Below, one piece after another: positions 1-5,386 of a stretch of 6,734 nt of DNA. Position 1 is the stretch's first letter. Every line of letters starts with the position of its first letter. The notes below the pieces were generated by a model, which worked only from the letters and a program-made list of their open reading frames with translations, ran no database searches and was not told the origin of the DNA. Location of the stretch: positions 1 through 6,734 of the forward strand of contig CALWTN010000035.1 of assembly GCA_944384475.1 (NCBI GenBank), written 5' to 3'. The stretch is from an uncultured Clostridia bacterium. GTDB taxonomy: Bacteria; Bacillota; Clostridia; Christensenellales; UBA1242. A program made the translations under genes and the position numbers.

Positions 1-68
1 ATAGGCGTGCTGCTTGACGCAATAAAGTTTGACTCCTCGCAACCAATTCAGGCGCTCAGCGTGCAAAA
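1..68 (+). repeat. Exact inverted copy of an internal segment of the downstream transporter gene
   Basis: Bases 1-68 are the exact reverse complement of bases 446-513, which lie inside the 3' part of the minus-strand GPH transporter gene and encode part of its last transmembrane region and the following loop. The match stops at base 69 and may continue to the left of the window. The copy reads in the transporter frame (LLDAIKFDSS) on the plus strand and then runs into an unrelated reading frame. A perfect 68-bp match implies either a very recent duplication with inversion or a chimeric join made during amplification or assembly; the position at the window edge favours the artefact. Confidence 0.95.
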
Positions 69-203
69 AAGATGGTGGTGCTTGTTGGCGAAAAGAAAAA
101 TTTAAAGCGCATGGTTTCAAATGCCTACACTGTTAAAAGATTTACGCTTCTTGCCGATTTGTTGATCACTCAACAAAAAACAATCAGCGAACTTTTTAAT
201 TAA
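69..203 (+). CDS. 3' end of an unrecognised protein gene (5' part missing)
   Basis: A reading frame with an ATG at 72-74 ends with TAA at 201-203 and gives 43 residues, starting MVVLVGEKKN and ending TISELFN. A strong rho-independent terminator begins at the stop codon, which is what the true end of a transcription unit looks like. There is no ribosome binding site before the ATG. The sequence immediately to the left is the inverted transporter copy, in another frame with stops at 15 and 30. This is therefore best read as the C-terminal tail of a longer protein whose front was replaced at the join near base 68. The tail is basic and mixed helix-like, with no motif that I recognise. I assign no function. 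Confidence 0.5.
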   Translation, partial: KMVVLVGEKKNLKRMVSNAYTVKRFTLLADLLITQQKTISELFN

Positions 204-229
204 AACCAAGCCCAGCAGCTTGGTTTTTT
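202..229 (+). terminator. Rho-independent terminator, probably bidirectional
   Basis: A 10-bp stem pairs 202-211 with 218-227 around the loop CCAGCA, followed by T residues to 229. It begins inside the stop codon of the truncated plus-strand gene. On the minus strand the same stem is followed by TTTTAATT, so it can also stop transcripts arriving from the transporter gene at 310-1734, which converges on it. Confidence 0.8.
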
Positions 230-263
230 GCTGAATTTTGCAAATTAAACAAAAATGCGTGCG

Positions 264-286
264 AATATTCAATGCATTGAAGTATT
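264..286. repeat. AT-rich palindrome between convergent genes
   Basis: TTCAATGCATTGAA (268-281) is a perfect 14-bp palindrome. With one bulged G at 282 the stem lengthens by AATA/TATT. It lies 24 bp beyond the stop codon of the transporter gene. It could be a weak terminator hairpin for plus-strand reading, since TTTTT follows at 285-289, or a dyad protein-binding site. The sequence does not decide between them. Confidence 0.35.
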
Positions 287-309
287 TTTGATAATTTTTT
301 GGCGTTATG

Positions 310-1734
310 TCAGTCTTTTTTCTGTTCGTCAAGTTTCATTTGCGCTTTTAAAACGTCAGCTCTTTTAATTTTGTAGCGTGAAAATATTACAATCGCCATC
401 GCAAGCGCTATCGAACAGCCGCAAAAAACAATAGTGCCAAGCCCATTTTGCACGCTGAGCGCCTGAATTGGTTGCGAGGAGTCAAACTTTATTGCGTCAA
501 GCAGCACGCCTATTATTAACAGCGATATCGAATTTGAAAGATTGTAGGTGAAGGAGTAGTATCCTAAATATTCTCCGCTTTTGTTTTCTCCAGTTTTGTA
601 TTGTTGCAGCGTTACGACATCTGCATACATAGAGATTGGCAGCGATTGCATTGCACCTATTCCAAACCCGCAAATAGAAATTGTTGCCATAACAAAATAG
701 AAGATAAAATCAGTTGGCACATACTGTCTAAACAAAAAGGAAATAAGCGTTAGTGCAATCCCTAAAAGTATCAACGAAAGCGCACAGATGAGAGCTCCTT
801 TTTTATCGATGCGTTTGGATAAACCCACCCAAAAAGGTTGAGAAATTATTGCACCTGCAAACAGCAAGATTAACAATATAGAAATTTGTGCAGTGGAAAA
901 ATGATAGCAATAGGTGAAGAGGTGCATTCCCACCGAAGTTAAAAACGAAGAGGCAATTTGTGCGATTGAATAGCCTGCAATCACACATGCAAAGCCAGAA
1001 TTTTTAAAAACCTCAAAGTATCCAAGCATCAGCTGCTTAAAACTGTGCTTTTGTATTTTTGGAGAGGAATATTTCACATGCGAGCGCACTCTTTTTAAGT
1101 TGCCAAATATTGTGATCAAGCCGAAAGCGATAACCAAAGCCGAGTTGATAAGTGCAATTTTGATAAAGCCGCTTTGGCTTGCCTGTGTTTCGCCGCTGCC
1201 AAGCGAAAGCGAGGGCATGATAAAAAACATCAAAATGCTTGGCAAAATCATGCCCACGATATTAAACGCAGTTTTATACGACTGAATTTTAGATTGCTCG
1301 TTGTAATCAGGCGCCATGTCAAGCGCAAGAGCAGAAAACGGAGTTGACCAAAATGTGTTAGCGGTTTCAAGCATCAACAAGAAAAACAGCAGCCAGCAAA
1401 ACATAATCGTTTGCGAACTTTTTGGCATACTCCACAAAAGCACATTGCAAATGGCGATTAAAAAGATTGCAACAAACATAAACTTTAAGCGCTTGCCAAA
1501 ACGACCATTTTTTGCTCTGTCGGAGATATTCCCAACCAGCGGATCGCTTATTCCGTCCCAAAGTGAAGATATGCCGATGGCAATGCCCACCAGCGTGCCA
1601 GAAAGCCCCATGATTGAGGTGCAAAAAAACATCAAAAAAGAACCTATCGTTTGACCAAGACTGTTGTAGCCCAAGCCGCCGATGCCATAACAAAGTTTGT
1701 TAGCAAAAGGCAGAGCGTTTGCATTTTTTTTCAT
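310..1734 (-). CDS. MFS transporter, GPH (MelB-type) sugar:cation symporter family
   Basis: A 474-residue integral membrane protein with about 12 hydrophobic segments, the usual length for the glycoside-pentoside-hexuronide:cation symporters. The N-terminal half carries the family pattern WDGISDP (W59-P65) followed by NISDRAKNGRFGKR (residues 69-82). D60 and D64 match the two aspartates that bind Na+/H+ in MelB. The second-half signature, SMYADVV...YKTGENKSGEY (residues 368-389), is also present. By family knowledge it should co-transport a sugar or glycoside with a cation across the cytoplasmic membrane; the substrate cannot be read from the sequence, and no glycosidase gene is adjacent. The ATG at 1734 has no Shine-Dalgarno sequence. 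A weak -10-like TACAAA lies six bases upstream. The gene is divergent from the GtrA-ASCH gene. A piece of it (446-513) is repeated in inverted form at the left edge. Confidence 0.93.
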   Translation of the reverse strand: MKKNANALPFANKLCYGIGGLGYNSLGQTIGSFLMFFCTSIMGLSGTLVGIAIGISSLWDGISDPLVGNISDRAKNGRFGKRLKFMFVAIFLIAICNVLLWSMPKSSQTIMFCWLLFFLLMLETANTFWSTPFSALALDMAPDYNEQSKIQSYKTAFNIVGMILPSILMFFIMPSLSLGSGETQASQSGFIKIALINSALVIAFGLITIFGNLKRVRSHVKYSSPKIQKHSFKQLMLGYFEVFKNSGFACVIAGYSIAQIASSFLTSVGMHLFTYCYHFSTAQISILLILLFAGAIISQPFWVGLSKRIDKKGALICALSLILLGIALTLISFLFRQYVPTDFIFYFVMATISICGFGIGAMQSLPISMYADVVTLQQYKTGENKSGEYLGYYSFTYNLSNSISLLIIGVLLDAIKFDSSQPIQALSVQNGLGTIVFCGCSIALAMAIVIFSRYKIKRADVLKAQMKLDEQKKD

Positions 1735-1852
1735 AAAACATTTGTATGCTTGTCTAGGCAGAAAAAGGACAAGTTGCGGCGGAATAATTTAAAAAGAAAA
1801 TAAAAATGTTTTTAAAAAAGTTAGAAAAATTAAATGAAAATATATTGTTTTA

Positions 1853-1867
1853 TGCTAAACTTAATGT
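1853..1867 (+). promoter_or_regulatory. Extended -10 promoter placed for a leaderless GtrA-ASCH transcript
   Basis: TGCTAAACT at 1853-1861 fits an extended -10 element (TGn followed by TAAACT). Counting from the hexamer puts the start of transcription at 1868, the A of the ATG. There is no Shine-Dalgarno sequence. A very similar TGCTATACT serves the next gene. No convincing -35 is visible. The rest of the 133-bp divergent gap (1735-1867) is AT-rich, with a short CTTGTC/GACAAG inverted repeat on the transporter side. Confidence 0.45.
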
Positions 1868-2668
1868 ATGAAAACTCAAAATAATTGCAAAAAGAAAAAG
1901 ATTGACAAGGAAGAAGTGTTTAGGGCGCTGAAATTCCTTGGTTTTTCCATCTCGGCGGGTGTCATTCAAATTGTTTCTTTTACGATTTTGTATGAAGTTA
2001 TCCACTGGCTGTGGTGGCCAAGCTATTTGATTTCAATCATCTTGTCTGTGGTTTGGAATTTTACTTTCAACCGCAAGTTTACTTTTAAATCTGCAAACAA
2101 TGTGCCAATCGCTATGGCTTGGACGCTTTTATATTACGCCGCCTTTGTGCCAATCTCGGTGTTTGGTGGAAATGCACTTGAAGATGTTGGCTGGAACGGC
2201 ACGCTTGTTACGTTTATAATGATGGTGATAAATTTTGTAACCGAATTTTTGTGGCAAAGGTTTTTTGTGTTCAGAAAAAGCATAAACACAAAGCCGCTGC
2301 CAAAGACGGTGGAGATGAAGCTTAGCACCTCGGCTTTTAAGCGTTTTGTGGAGGGCGAAAAAAGGGTTGAGATGCGCATCAACGATGAAAAACGCAAGCA
2401 GTTGAAAGAGGGAGATCACATCATCTTTAAAAATATGGATGAAGAAAATCAATCGTTCAAGGCAAAAATCACCAAAATAGTGCATTTTGACAGTTTTGAA
2501 AAGTTGTATCAAGCATACGACAAATCCGCATTGGGTTATTTTGACGATGAAGAAGCGCATCCGCAGGATATGAGGCAGTATTATTCCGATGAGGATACAA
2601 AAGACGGAGTTTTGGCAATAGAGGTTAAAATTTATAAAAAAAACAACGCTAAAACAAAACAAAAATAA
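1868..2668 (+). CDS. GtrA-like membrane domain fused to a C-terminal ASCH domain
   Basis: A 266-residue protein with two recognisable parts. Residues about 17-137 form a GtrA-family membrane domain of four hydrophobic helices, with the typical NFTFNRKFTF (64-73) and NFVTEFLWQRFFVFR (122-136) patterns. GtrA proteins assist transfer or flipping of lipid-linked sugars or cell-surface glycan precursors. Residues about 147-257 form an ASCH domain with the GEKRVEMR signature (163-170: K165, E168, R170) and the KEGDHIIF strand (180-187). ASCH domains are PUA-like folds thought to bind RNA or modified nucleotides. The tail is lysine-rich. The join is inside one uninterrupted frame. A stop codon at 1862 precedes the ATG in frame, so the start is the first possible one; an internal GTG at codon 17 is a less likely alternative. 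The function of the combination is unknown; a membrane-tethered ASCH domain is an inference. Confidence 0.85.
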   Translation: MKTQNNCKKKKIDKEEVFRALKFLGFSISAGVIQIVSFTILYEVIHWLWWPSYLISIILSVVWNFTFNRKFTFKSANNVPIAMAWTLLYYAAFVPISVFGGNALEDVGWNGTLVTFIMMVINFVTEFLWQRFFVFRKSINTKPLPKTVEMKLSTSAFKRFVEGEKRVEMRINDEKRKQLKEGDHIIFKNMDEENQSFKAKITKIVHFDSFEKLYQAYDKSALGYFDDEEAHPQDMRQYYSDEDTKDGVLAIEVKIYKKNNAKTKQK

Positions 2669-2676
2669 TTTTATTA

Positions 2677-2700
2677 TGCTATACTATTAAAAACGGGAGG
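2677..2700 (+). promoter_or_regulatory. Extended -10 promoter and ribosome binding site for the 2705 gene
   Basis: TGCTATACT at 2677-2685 is a good extended -10 without a clear -35, predicting a start near 2692. GGGAGG at 2695-2700 is a strong Shine-Dalgarno four bases before the ATG. The membrane protein gene can therefore be transcribed independently, although nothing would stop read-through from the GtrA-ASCH gene 36 bp upstream. Confidence 0.6.
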
Positions 2701-2704
2701 AAAA

Positions 2705-3175
2705 ATGTTTGGCATTATCGCAACGTTGATTTTAAGTATCGTTTCGCTTATTATGTTCACACAGCCGTTGTATTGGTGCTATTCTCAAAGCGCAAGCGAT
2801 GCAAGCAACGAAGTTTTAAAGAAAAGTTCAGTTTTTGATTTTATAAAATTTCCAGAAGGGCAGGACATCCTGTTGACGATTGGCGCAATATTTTTAATTT
2901 TGGCAATTGTGTTTGTAAGCCTGTTGATTCTTTTCACTTTTGTAAACTTAATTCTCAACGGCACAAACAAACAGATGAAAGGATGCAAGTTTGTTGCACT
3001 GCTTTTCTTCATTTCAATGCTTACGGCAACAATTTTGTTTGGCATTTATGCTTCTTTAAGAATAACCAACGGCAATCCAGCCACATTGACAGTTGGTTAT
3101 GGCTTGCTGGTTGGGCTGGGGGCTTCCTTTTTATGTTTGTTCTTTGCTCCAAGAAAACAAGTCGAATTTTACTAA
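2705..3175 (+). CDS. Four-helix membrane protein of unknown function
   Basis: A 156-residue hydrophobic protein with four likely membrane segments, at about residues 3-23, 56-84, 95-116 and 127-147. A hydrophilic loop of about 30 residues follows the first helix (SASDASNEVLKKS...), and the tail ends RKQVEFY. No catalytic or metal-binding motif is visible and I do not recognise the family. The first helix could be read as a signal anchor. The start is well supported by GGGAGG four bases upstream and an extended -10 promoter. It lies 36 bp downstream of the GtrA-ASCH gene in the same orientation, which weakly suggests related use at the membrane. A strong terminator follows at 3194. Function is not inferable from the sequence. 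Confidence 0.75.
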   Translation: MFGIIATLILSIVSLIMFTQPLYWCYSQSASDASNEVLKKSSVFDFIKFPEGQDILLTIGAIFLILAIVFVSLLILFTFVNLILNGTNKQMKGCKFVALLFFISMLTATILFGIYASLRITNGNPATLTVGYGLLVGLGASFLCLFFAPRKQVEFY

Positions 3176-3193
3176 GCGCTTTTTGATTGCAAT

Positions 3194-3225
3194 AAAAAAG
3201 GAGTTGAAAACCCAACTCCTTTTTT
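3194..3225. terminator. Bidirectional rho-independent terminator
   Basis: A 13-bp stem pairs AAAAAAGGAGTTG (3194-3206) with CAACTCCTTTTTT (3213-3225) around a six-base loop. The A and T runs on both sides let it work in both directions. It ends the plus-strand membrane protein gene and, from the other side, any transcript coming through the tRNA-Glu remnant. Confidence 0.9.
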
Positions 3226-3242
3226 GGTAGTCTCAAGGGGAG
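3224..3242 (-). pseudogene. Decayed copy of the tRNA-Glu 3' end
   Basis: TTGGTAGTCTCAAGGGGAG at 3224-3242 is identical to 3352-3370, the CCA end, acceptor strand and start of the T arm of the intact tRNA-Glu. The identity ends in the T arm: the GTTCGA loop and the rest of the tRNA are missing from this copy. It is followed by a terminator, as the intact gene is, so the simplest reading is a former tandem tRNA-Glu plus terminator whose 5' part was lost. A direct-repeat scar left by an integrated element is the alternative. Confidence 0.7.
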
Positions 3243-3251
3243 CCCCACCCA

Positions 3252-3305
3252 AAAAATGATAAATCATTTTTCGGGGACCCGACGAACCCAAGGGTTCGAC
3301 TCCCC
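3252..3305. repeat. Two adjacent hairpins, one containing an inverted T-arm-like sequence
   Basis: AAAAATGAT (3252-3260) and ATCATTTTT (3263-3271) form a perfect 9-bp stem. Next to it, CGAACCC (3283-3289) and GGGTTCG (3292-3298) form a 7-bp stem, closed further out by GGGGA (3273-3277) with TCCCC (3301-3305). GGGTTCGACTCCCC (3292-3305) is the reverse complement of the tRNA-Glu T-arm text GGGGAGTCGAACCC (3365-3378). The segment occupies the place of the missing part of the tRNA copy. Confidence 0.6.
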
Positions 3306-3317
3306 ATTTGATTATAT

Positions 3318-3346
3318 AAAAAAAGAGTTGACTTTATCAACTCTTT
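3318..3346 (-). terminator. Rho-independent terminator of tRNA-Glu
   Basis: AAAGAGTTGA (3322-3331) pairs with TCAACTCTTT (3337-3346) in a perfect 10-bp stem with a five-base loop. On the minus strand it is followed by a run of seven T. It begins seven bases beyond the CCA end of tRNA-Glu. Confidence 0.88.
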
Positions 3347-3352
3347 CTATCT

Positions 3353-3427
3353 TGGTAGTCTCAAGGGGAGTCGAACCCCTCATTCCGCCGTGAAAGGGCG
3401 GCGTCTTAACCGATTGACCATGAGACC
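3353..3427 (-). tRNA. tRNA-Glu (anticodon UUC)
   Basis: The minus strand of this 75-base stretch folds as a complete cloverleaf. The acceptor stem is GGTCTCA with TGAGACT, carrying a G-U first pair. The D arm is GTC...GAC. The anticodon stem CCGCC/GGCGG has the loop CTTTCAC, with anticodon TTC at 3392-3394. The T arm is AGGGG-TTCGACT-CCCCT. The discriminator base is A and CCA is encoded in the DNA. It should read GAA and GAG codons. It has its own consensus promoter 27 bp upstream and a terminator just downstream, so it is a single-gene unit. A truncated copy of its 3' end lies at 3224-3242. Confidence 0.96.
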
Positions 3428-3453
3428 ATAAGCGACTTTATGAGACGCTTTTG

Positions 3454-3482
3454 ATTATATGTGAAATTTGTTATAAAGTCAA
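3454..3482 (-). promoter_or_regulatory. Consensus sigma-A-type promoter for tRNA-Glu
   Basis: On the minus strand TTGACT (3482-3477) and a perfect TATAAT (3459-3454) are 17 bases apart. The predicted start near 3447 gives a leader of about 20 bases before the mature tRNA. This is the best-matched promoter in the window, as expected for a stable RNA gene. Confidence 0.88.
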
Positions 3483-3500
3483 GTATTTTTCAAATATTTA

Positions 3501-4247
3501 TCAAAAAATTAAAGGGTTTCTTGCAAAAGAGACAACATAAACTTTGTTGGCATATTTTTTCAACACGATGGAGCATTCGTTTGCGGTTGCGCCAGTTGTG
3601 ACAACATCATCAACAAGCAAAATATTTTTGCCTAAAATTGCTTTTTTATCAACCACTTTAAATGCATTTTTTAGATTGGTTTTTCTTTGTGCCAAGTTTA
3701 AATCTTTTTGATGTTTGGTTTCTAAAATTTTAATCAAACTGTGATTGTCCACTGGTTTTGCAAATATTTTTGCCAGCTCATCGGCAAGCAATTTAGATTG
3801 ATTGAACTTGCGCTTTGAAAGTGATTTTTGAGAAAGAGGAACGGGAATGATAACATCAAAACTAAAATTTTCTTGACGCAGTCTTTCGCTCATCACCCTT
3901 GCCATGTCAGGTGCAAGGTATGTTGCGTTATCATTTTTGAGTTTTAAAATCAAACTTTTCGCCACGCCTTCATATCGCATAGGCGCAACAGCACGATCGA
4001 AATATTTTCGATAATCTTTGCATCCGTCACATATTTCGCTGTCGCCCTCCATCGTGCAATCGCAAATTTTGCAACGTTTGCCATTGTTAAAAGGTGCTGC
4101 AAGGGCGCAGTCATTGCAATAAACTTGGTGCTCGTGATCGGCAATGTCGGTGTTGCAAAACAAACATTTAAAATTGGATGGAAAAAACAACTGCATTGCA
4201 GCGTTCCAAAATTTTAGTAGCCTTGCCTTAACATTTGTAAATTTCAC
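3501..4247 (-). CDS. comFC: ComF-family phosphoribosyltransferase-like protein
   Basis: A 248-residue protein of usual ComF/GntX length. The N-terminal zinc-ribbon region has C28-x2-C31, C44-x2-C47, C59-x2-C62, C64 and C73-x2-C76. The C-terminal PRTase-like domain carries IIPVPLSQKSLSKRKFNQ (133-150) and the PRPP-binding loop VDDVVTTGAT (212-221). In competent Firmicutes the ComFC member of this family helps import DNA through the ComFA/ComEC machinery, and many non-competent bacteria also keep it. No comFA or other competence gene is adjacent, so the role here is uncertain. The start is GTG at 4247: the ATG two bases upstream is followed at once by TGA. There is no Shine-Dalgarno sequence, and a consensus promoter puts +1 on the GTG. 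An internal ATG at codon 18 (4196), with a weak GGA upstream, is an alternative start just before the FPSNFKC segment typical of the family's N terminus. Confidence 0.9.
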   Translation of the reverse strand: MKFTNVKARLLKFWNAAMQLFFPSNFKCLFCNTDIADHEHQVYCNDCALAAPFNNGKRCKICDCTMEGDSEICDGCKDYRKYFDRAVAPMRYEGVAKSLILKLKNDNATYLAPDMARVMSERLRQENFSFDVIIPVPLSQKSLSKRKFNQSKLLADELAKIFAKPVDNHSLIKILETKHQKDLNLAQRKTNLKNAFKVVDKKAILGKNILLVDDVVTTGATANECSIVLKKYANKVYVVSFARNPLIF

Positions 4248-4253
4248 ATTAAG

Positions 4254-4281
4254 ATTATATTCTTTTTTTAGTGATAGTCAA
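4254..4281 (-). promoter_or_regulatory. Strong promoter directly abutting the ComF start codon
   Basis: On the minus strand TTGACT (4281-4276) and TATAAT (4259-4254) are separated by 16 bases. Only CTTAAT lies between the -10 and the GTG, so the predicted +1 is base 4247, the first base of the start codon. The ComF mRNA would be leaderless, or else begins translation further in. Confidence 0.8.
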
Positions 4282-4284
4282 AAT

Positions 4285-4312
4285 AAAAAAATGGCTTTGC
4301 GCCACTTTTTTA
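4285..4312 (-). terminator. Terminator of the sirtuin / small membrane protein operon
   Basis: On the minus strand the stop codon TAA (4312-4310) runs into AAAAGTGGC-GCAAA-GCCATTTTT, a stem with a GC-rich core, one G-U pair and A-U extensions, ending in a T run. It separates the operon upstream from the ComF promoter that begins four bases further on. Confidence 0.7.
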
Positions 4313-4534
4313 GATGTTGAGAAGTCTCCAAATTTTGCCATTAACAATCATAAGGACAAGGTCTACAAGCCATACGATGTTAAAACCAAAGATCAATCTC
4401 AAAAGTCCTGCAACGATTTTGCCTTCGCCAAATCTTGTGAAAGCACCAAGCAACCATGCTGTAATAGGAATGATTGCAAGAATCAAGCTCACAATTCTGC
4501 CAAGACCGAAATAATCTTTTTTTGTTTTTGCCAT
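4310..4534 (-). CDS. Small two-helix membrane protein, function unknown
   Basis: A 74-residue protein, MAKTKKDYFG..., with two hydrophobic segments at about residues 12-32 and 41-64. The short loop between them contains RFGEGK (34-39), and a basic KIWRLLNI closes the C terminus. The ribosome binding site TAAGGAGG (4550-4543), eight bases before the ATG, is the strongest in the window, so expression is very likely despite the small size. It lies 59 bp downstream of the sirtuin gene with no terminator between, and its stop codon overlaps an operon-ending terminator, which suggests co-transcription with the sirtuin. It resembles the many short uncharacterised two-helix proteins of Firmicutes. 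I see no motif that allows a functional call. Confidence 0.85.
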   Translation of the reverse strand: MAKTKKDYFGLGRIVSLILAIIPITAWLLGAFTRFGEGKIVAGLLRLIFGFNIVWLVDLVLMIVNGKIWRLLNI

Positions 4535-4593
4535 TTTTGTTTCCTCCTTACAATAATTTTAATCTTTTTAAAAGTTTTTTGCAAACAAAATGC

Positions 4594-5319
4594 CTATCTT
4601 GTTAAATTTTTATTATTTTGGTTGAGTAAATTAAAAACATCTTCAACATCGCCTTGAACAAAAAGATGCGGCATGTCTAATTTTACAGGAGTTTTGTTGA
4701 CGACAACCAGCCTTTCTCCTGCAAATTGATTTATTAAATAGACGGGCAGCTGGGTTTGCAGGCTTGTGCCAACCACGATAAGCGTGTCGGCAGCGTTGAT
4801 GCGTGCTTGAGCATTAAGAATTTTAAGCGTTGGAATGTTTTCATTGTAAAACACCGCATCAGGTCTGATTATTCCATAATCGATAGGGCAGAGCAAACTG
4901 TCACTTTCGAGCACTTCATCAAAAGAAAAATTATGCCCACAAGATGTGCAATGCCAATTTTTAAATGTGCCGTGAAGTTCGATAACCTTTTTACTGCCTG
5001 CCTGTTGATGAAGGCCATCTATGTTTTGCGTGATCACACAAACATTTTTGCTCTCTTGCAGATTGGAGATATATTTGTGACAGAGGTTTGGGCTTACTTT
5101 GCCTGAAAAATATTTTTTCACAAACTGCAAAAACACATCGGGATGCTCTTGAATAAACCCGCCTGTCATTATGTCGATTGTGTCGAAGCCCATAAATTTT
5201 TGCGAATAGATGGTTTCAAAATCGGTTATCCCGCTTGGCGTGGAAATTCCAGCGCCCGTTAGAAATACGATGTTTTGCGAGCCCTCAATTATTTTTTGCA
5301 GTTCGTCAATTGTTTTCAT
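4594..5319 (-). CDS. Sir2-family (sirtuin) NAD-dependent protein deacylase, divergent
   Basis: A 241-residue protein covering the whole sirtuin core. It has GAGIS (22-26) with SGITDF (29-34) for NAD binding, TQNIDGLHQQAG (97-108), the catalytic His in ELHG (H116), GTSLQ (184-188) and VNKT (207-210). Sirtuins remove acyl groups from lysine using NAD+, giving nicotinamide and O-acyl-ADP-ribose; this one should be cytoplasmic. Two positions are unusual. The common SGIPDFR reads SGITDFE, so the conserved Arg is Glu (E35). The zinc site has C124, C127 and C144 but Asp (D147) where the fourth Cys normally stands. Activity may therefore be altered, while the catalytic His and NAD motifs remain. AAAAGGA lies seven bases before the ATG. 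The small membrane protein follows 59 bp downstream in the same operon; no acyl-CoA synthetase or acetyltransferase is adjacent. Confidence 0.92.
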   Translation of the reverse strand: MKTIDELQKIIEGSQNIVFLTGAGISTPSGITDFETIYSQKFMGFDTIDIMTGGFIQEHPDVFLQFVKKYFSGKVSPNLCHKYISNLQESKNVCVITQNIDGLHQQAGSKKVIELHGTFKNWHCTSCGHNFSFDEVLESDSLLCPIDYGIIRPDAVFYNENIPTLKILNAQARINAADTLIVVGTSLQTQLPVYLINQFAGERLVVVNKTPVKLDMPHLFVQGDVEDVFNLLNQNNKNLTR

Positions 5320-5337
5320 AGCGTTTTCCTTTTTAAA

Positions 5338-5366
5338 AACATATCATAAAAAAGGTGTAATTTCAA
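5338..5366 (-). promoter_or_regulatory. Possible promoter of the sirtuin operon
   Basis: On the minus strand TTGAAA (5366-5361) and TATGTT (5343-5338) are 17 bases apart. The start would be near 5331, giving a leader of only about 12 bases that still contains part of the AAAAGGA site. Both hexamers deviate from consensus. Confidence 0.4.
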
Positions 5367-5386
5367 TATTTTTTTCGCAACATGAC

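Noticed and set aside
1998..2006. TTATCCACT as an additional DnaA box
   Set aside because: It has one mismatch, lies within the coding sequence of the GtrA domain, and is isolated from the cluster by 3.5 kb.
2129..2662. Long open frame (177 codons) antisense to the GtrA-ASCH gene
   Set aside because: It mirrors a gene with clear domain motifs, has no ribosome binding site, and has a composition typical of an antisense shadow.
3224..3305. A second functional tRNA
   Set aside because: Only the 3' end matches; there is no D arm, no anticodon arm and no intact T arm.
4271..4657. Plus-strand open frame of 128 codons across the ComF promoter, small membrane gene and sirtuin end
   Set aside because: It overlaps a minus-strand gene with a perfect ribosome binding site and an operon terminator, and its product is low-complexity with no family features.
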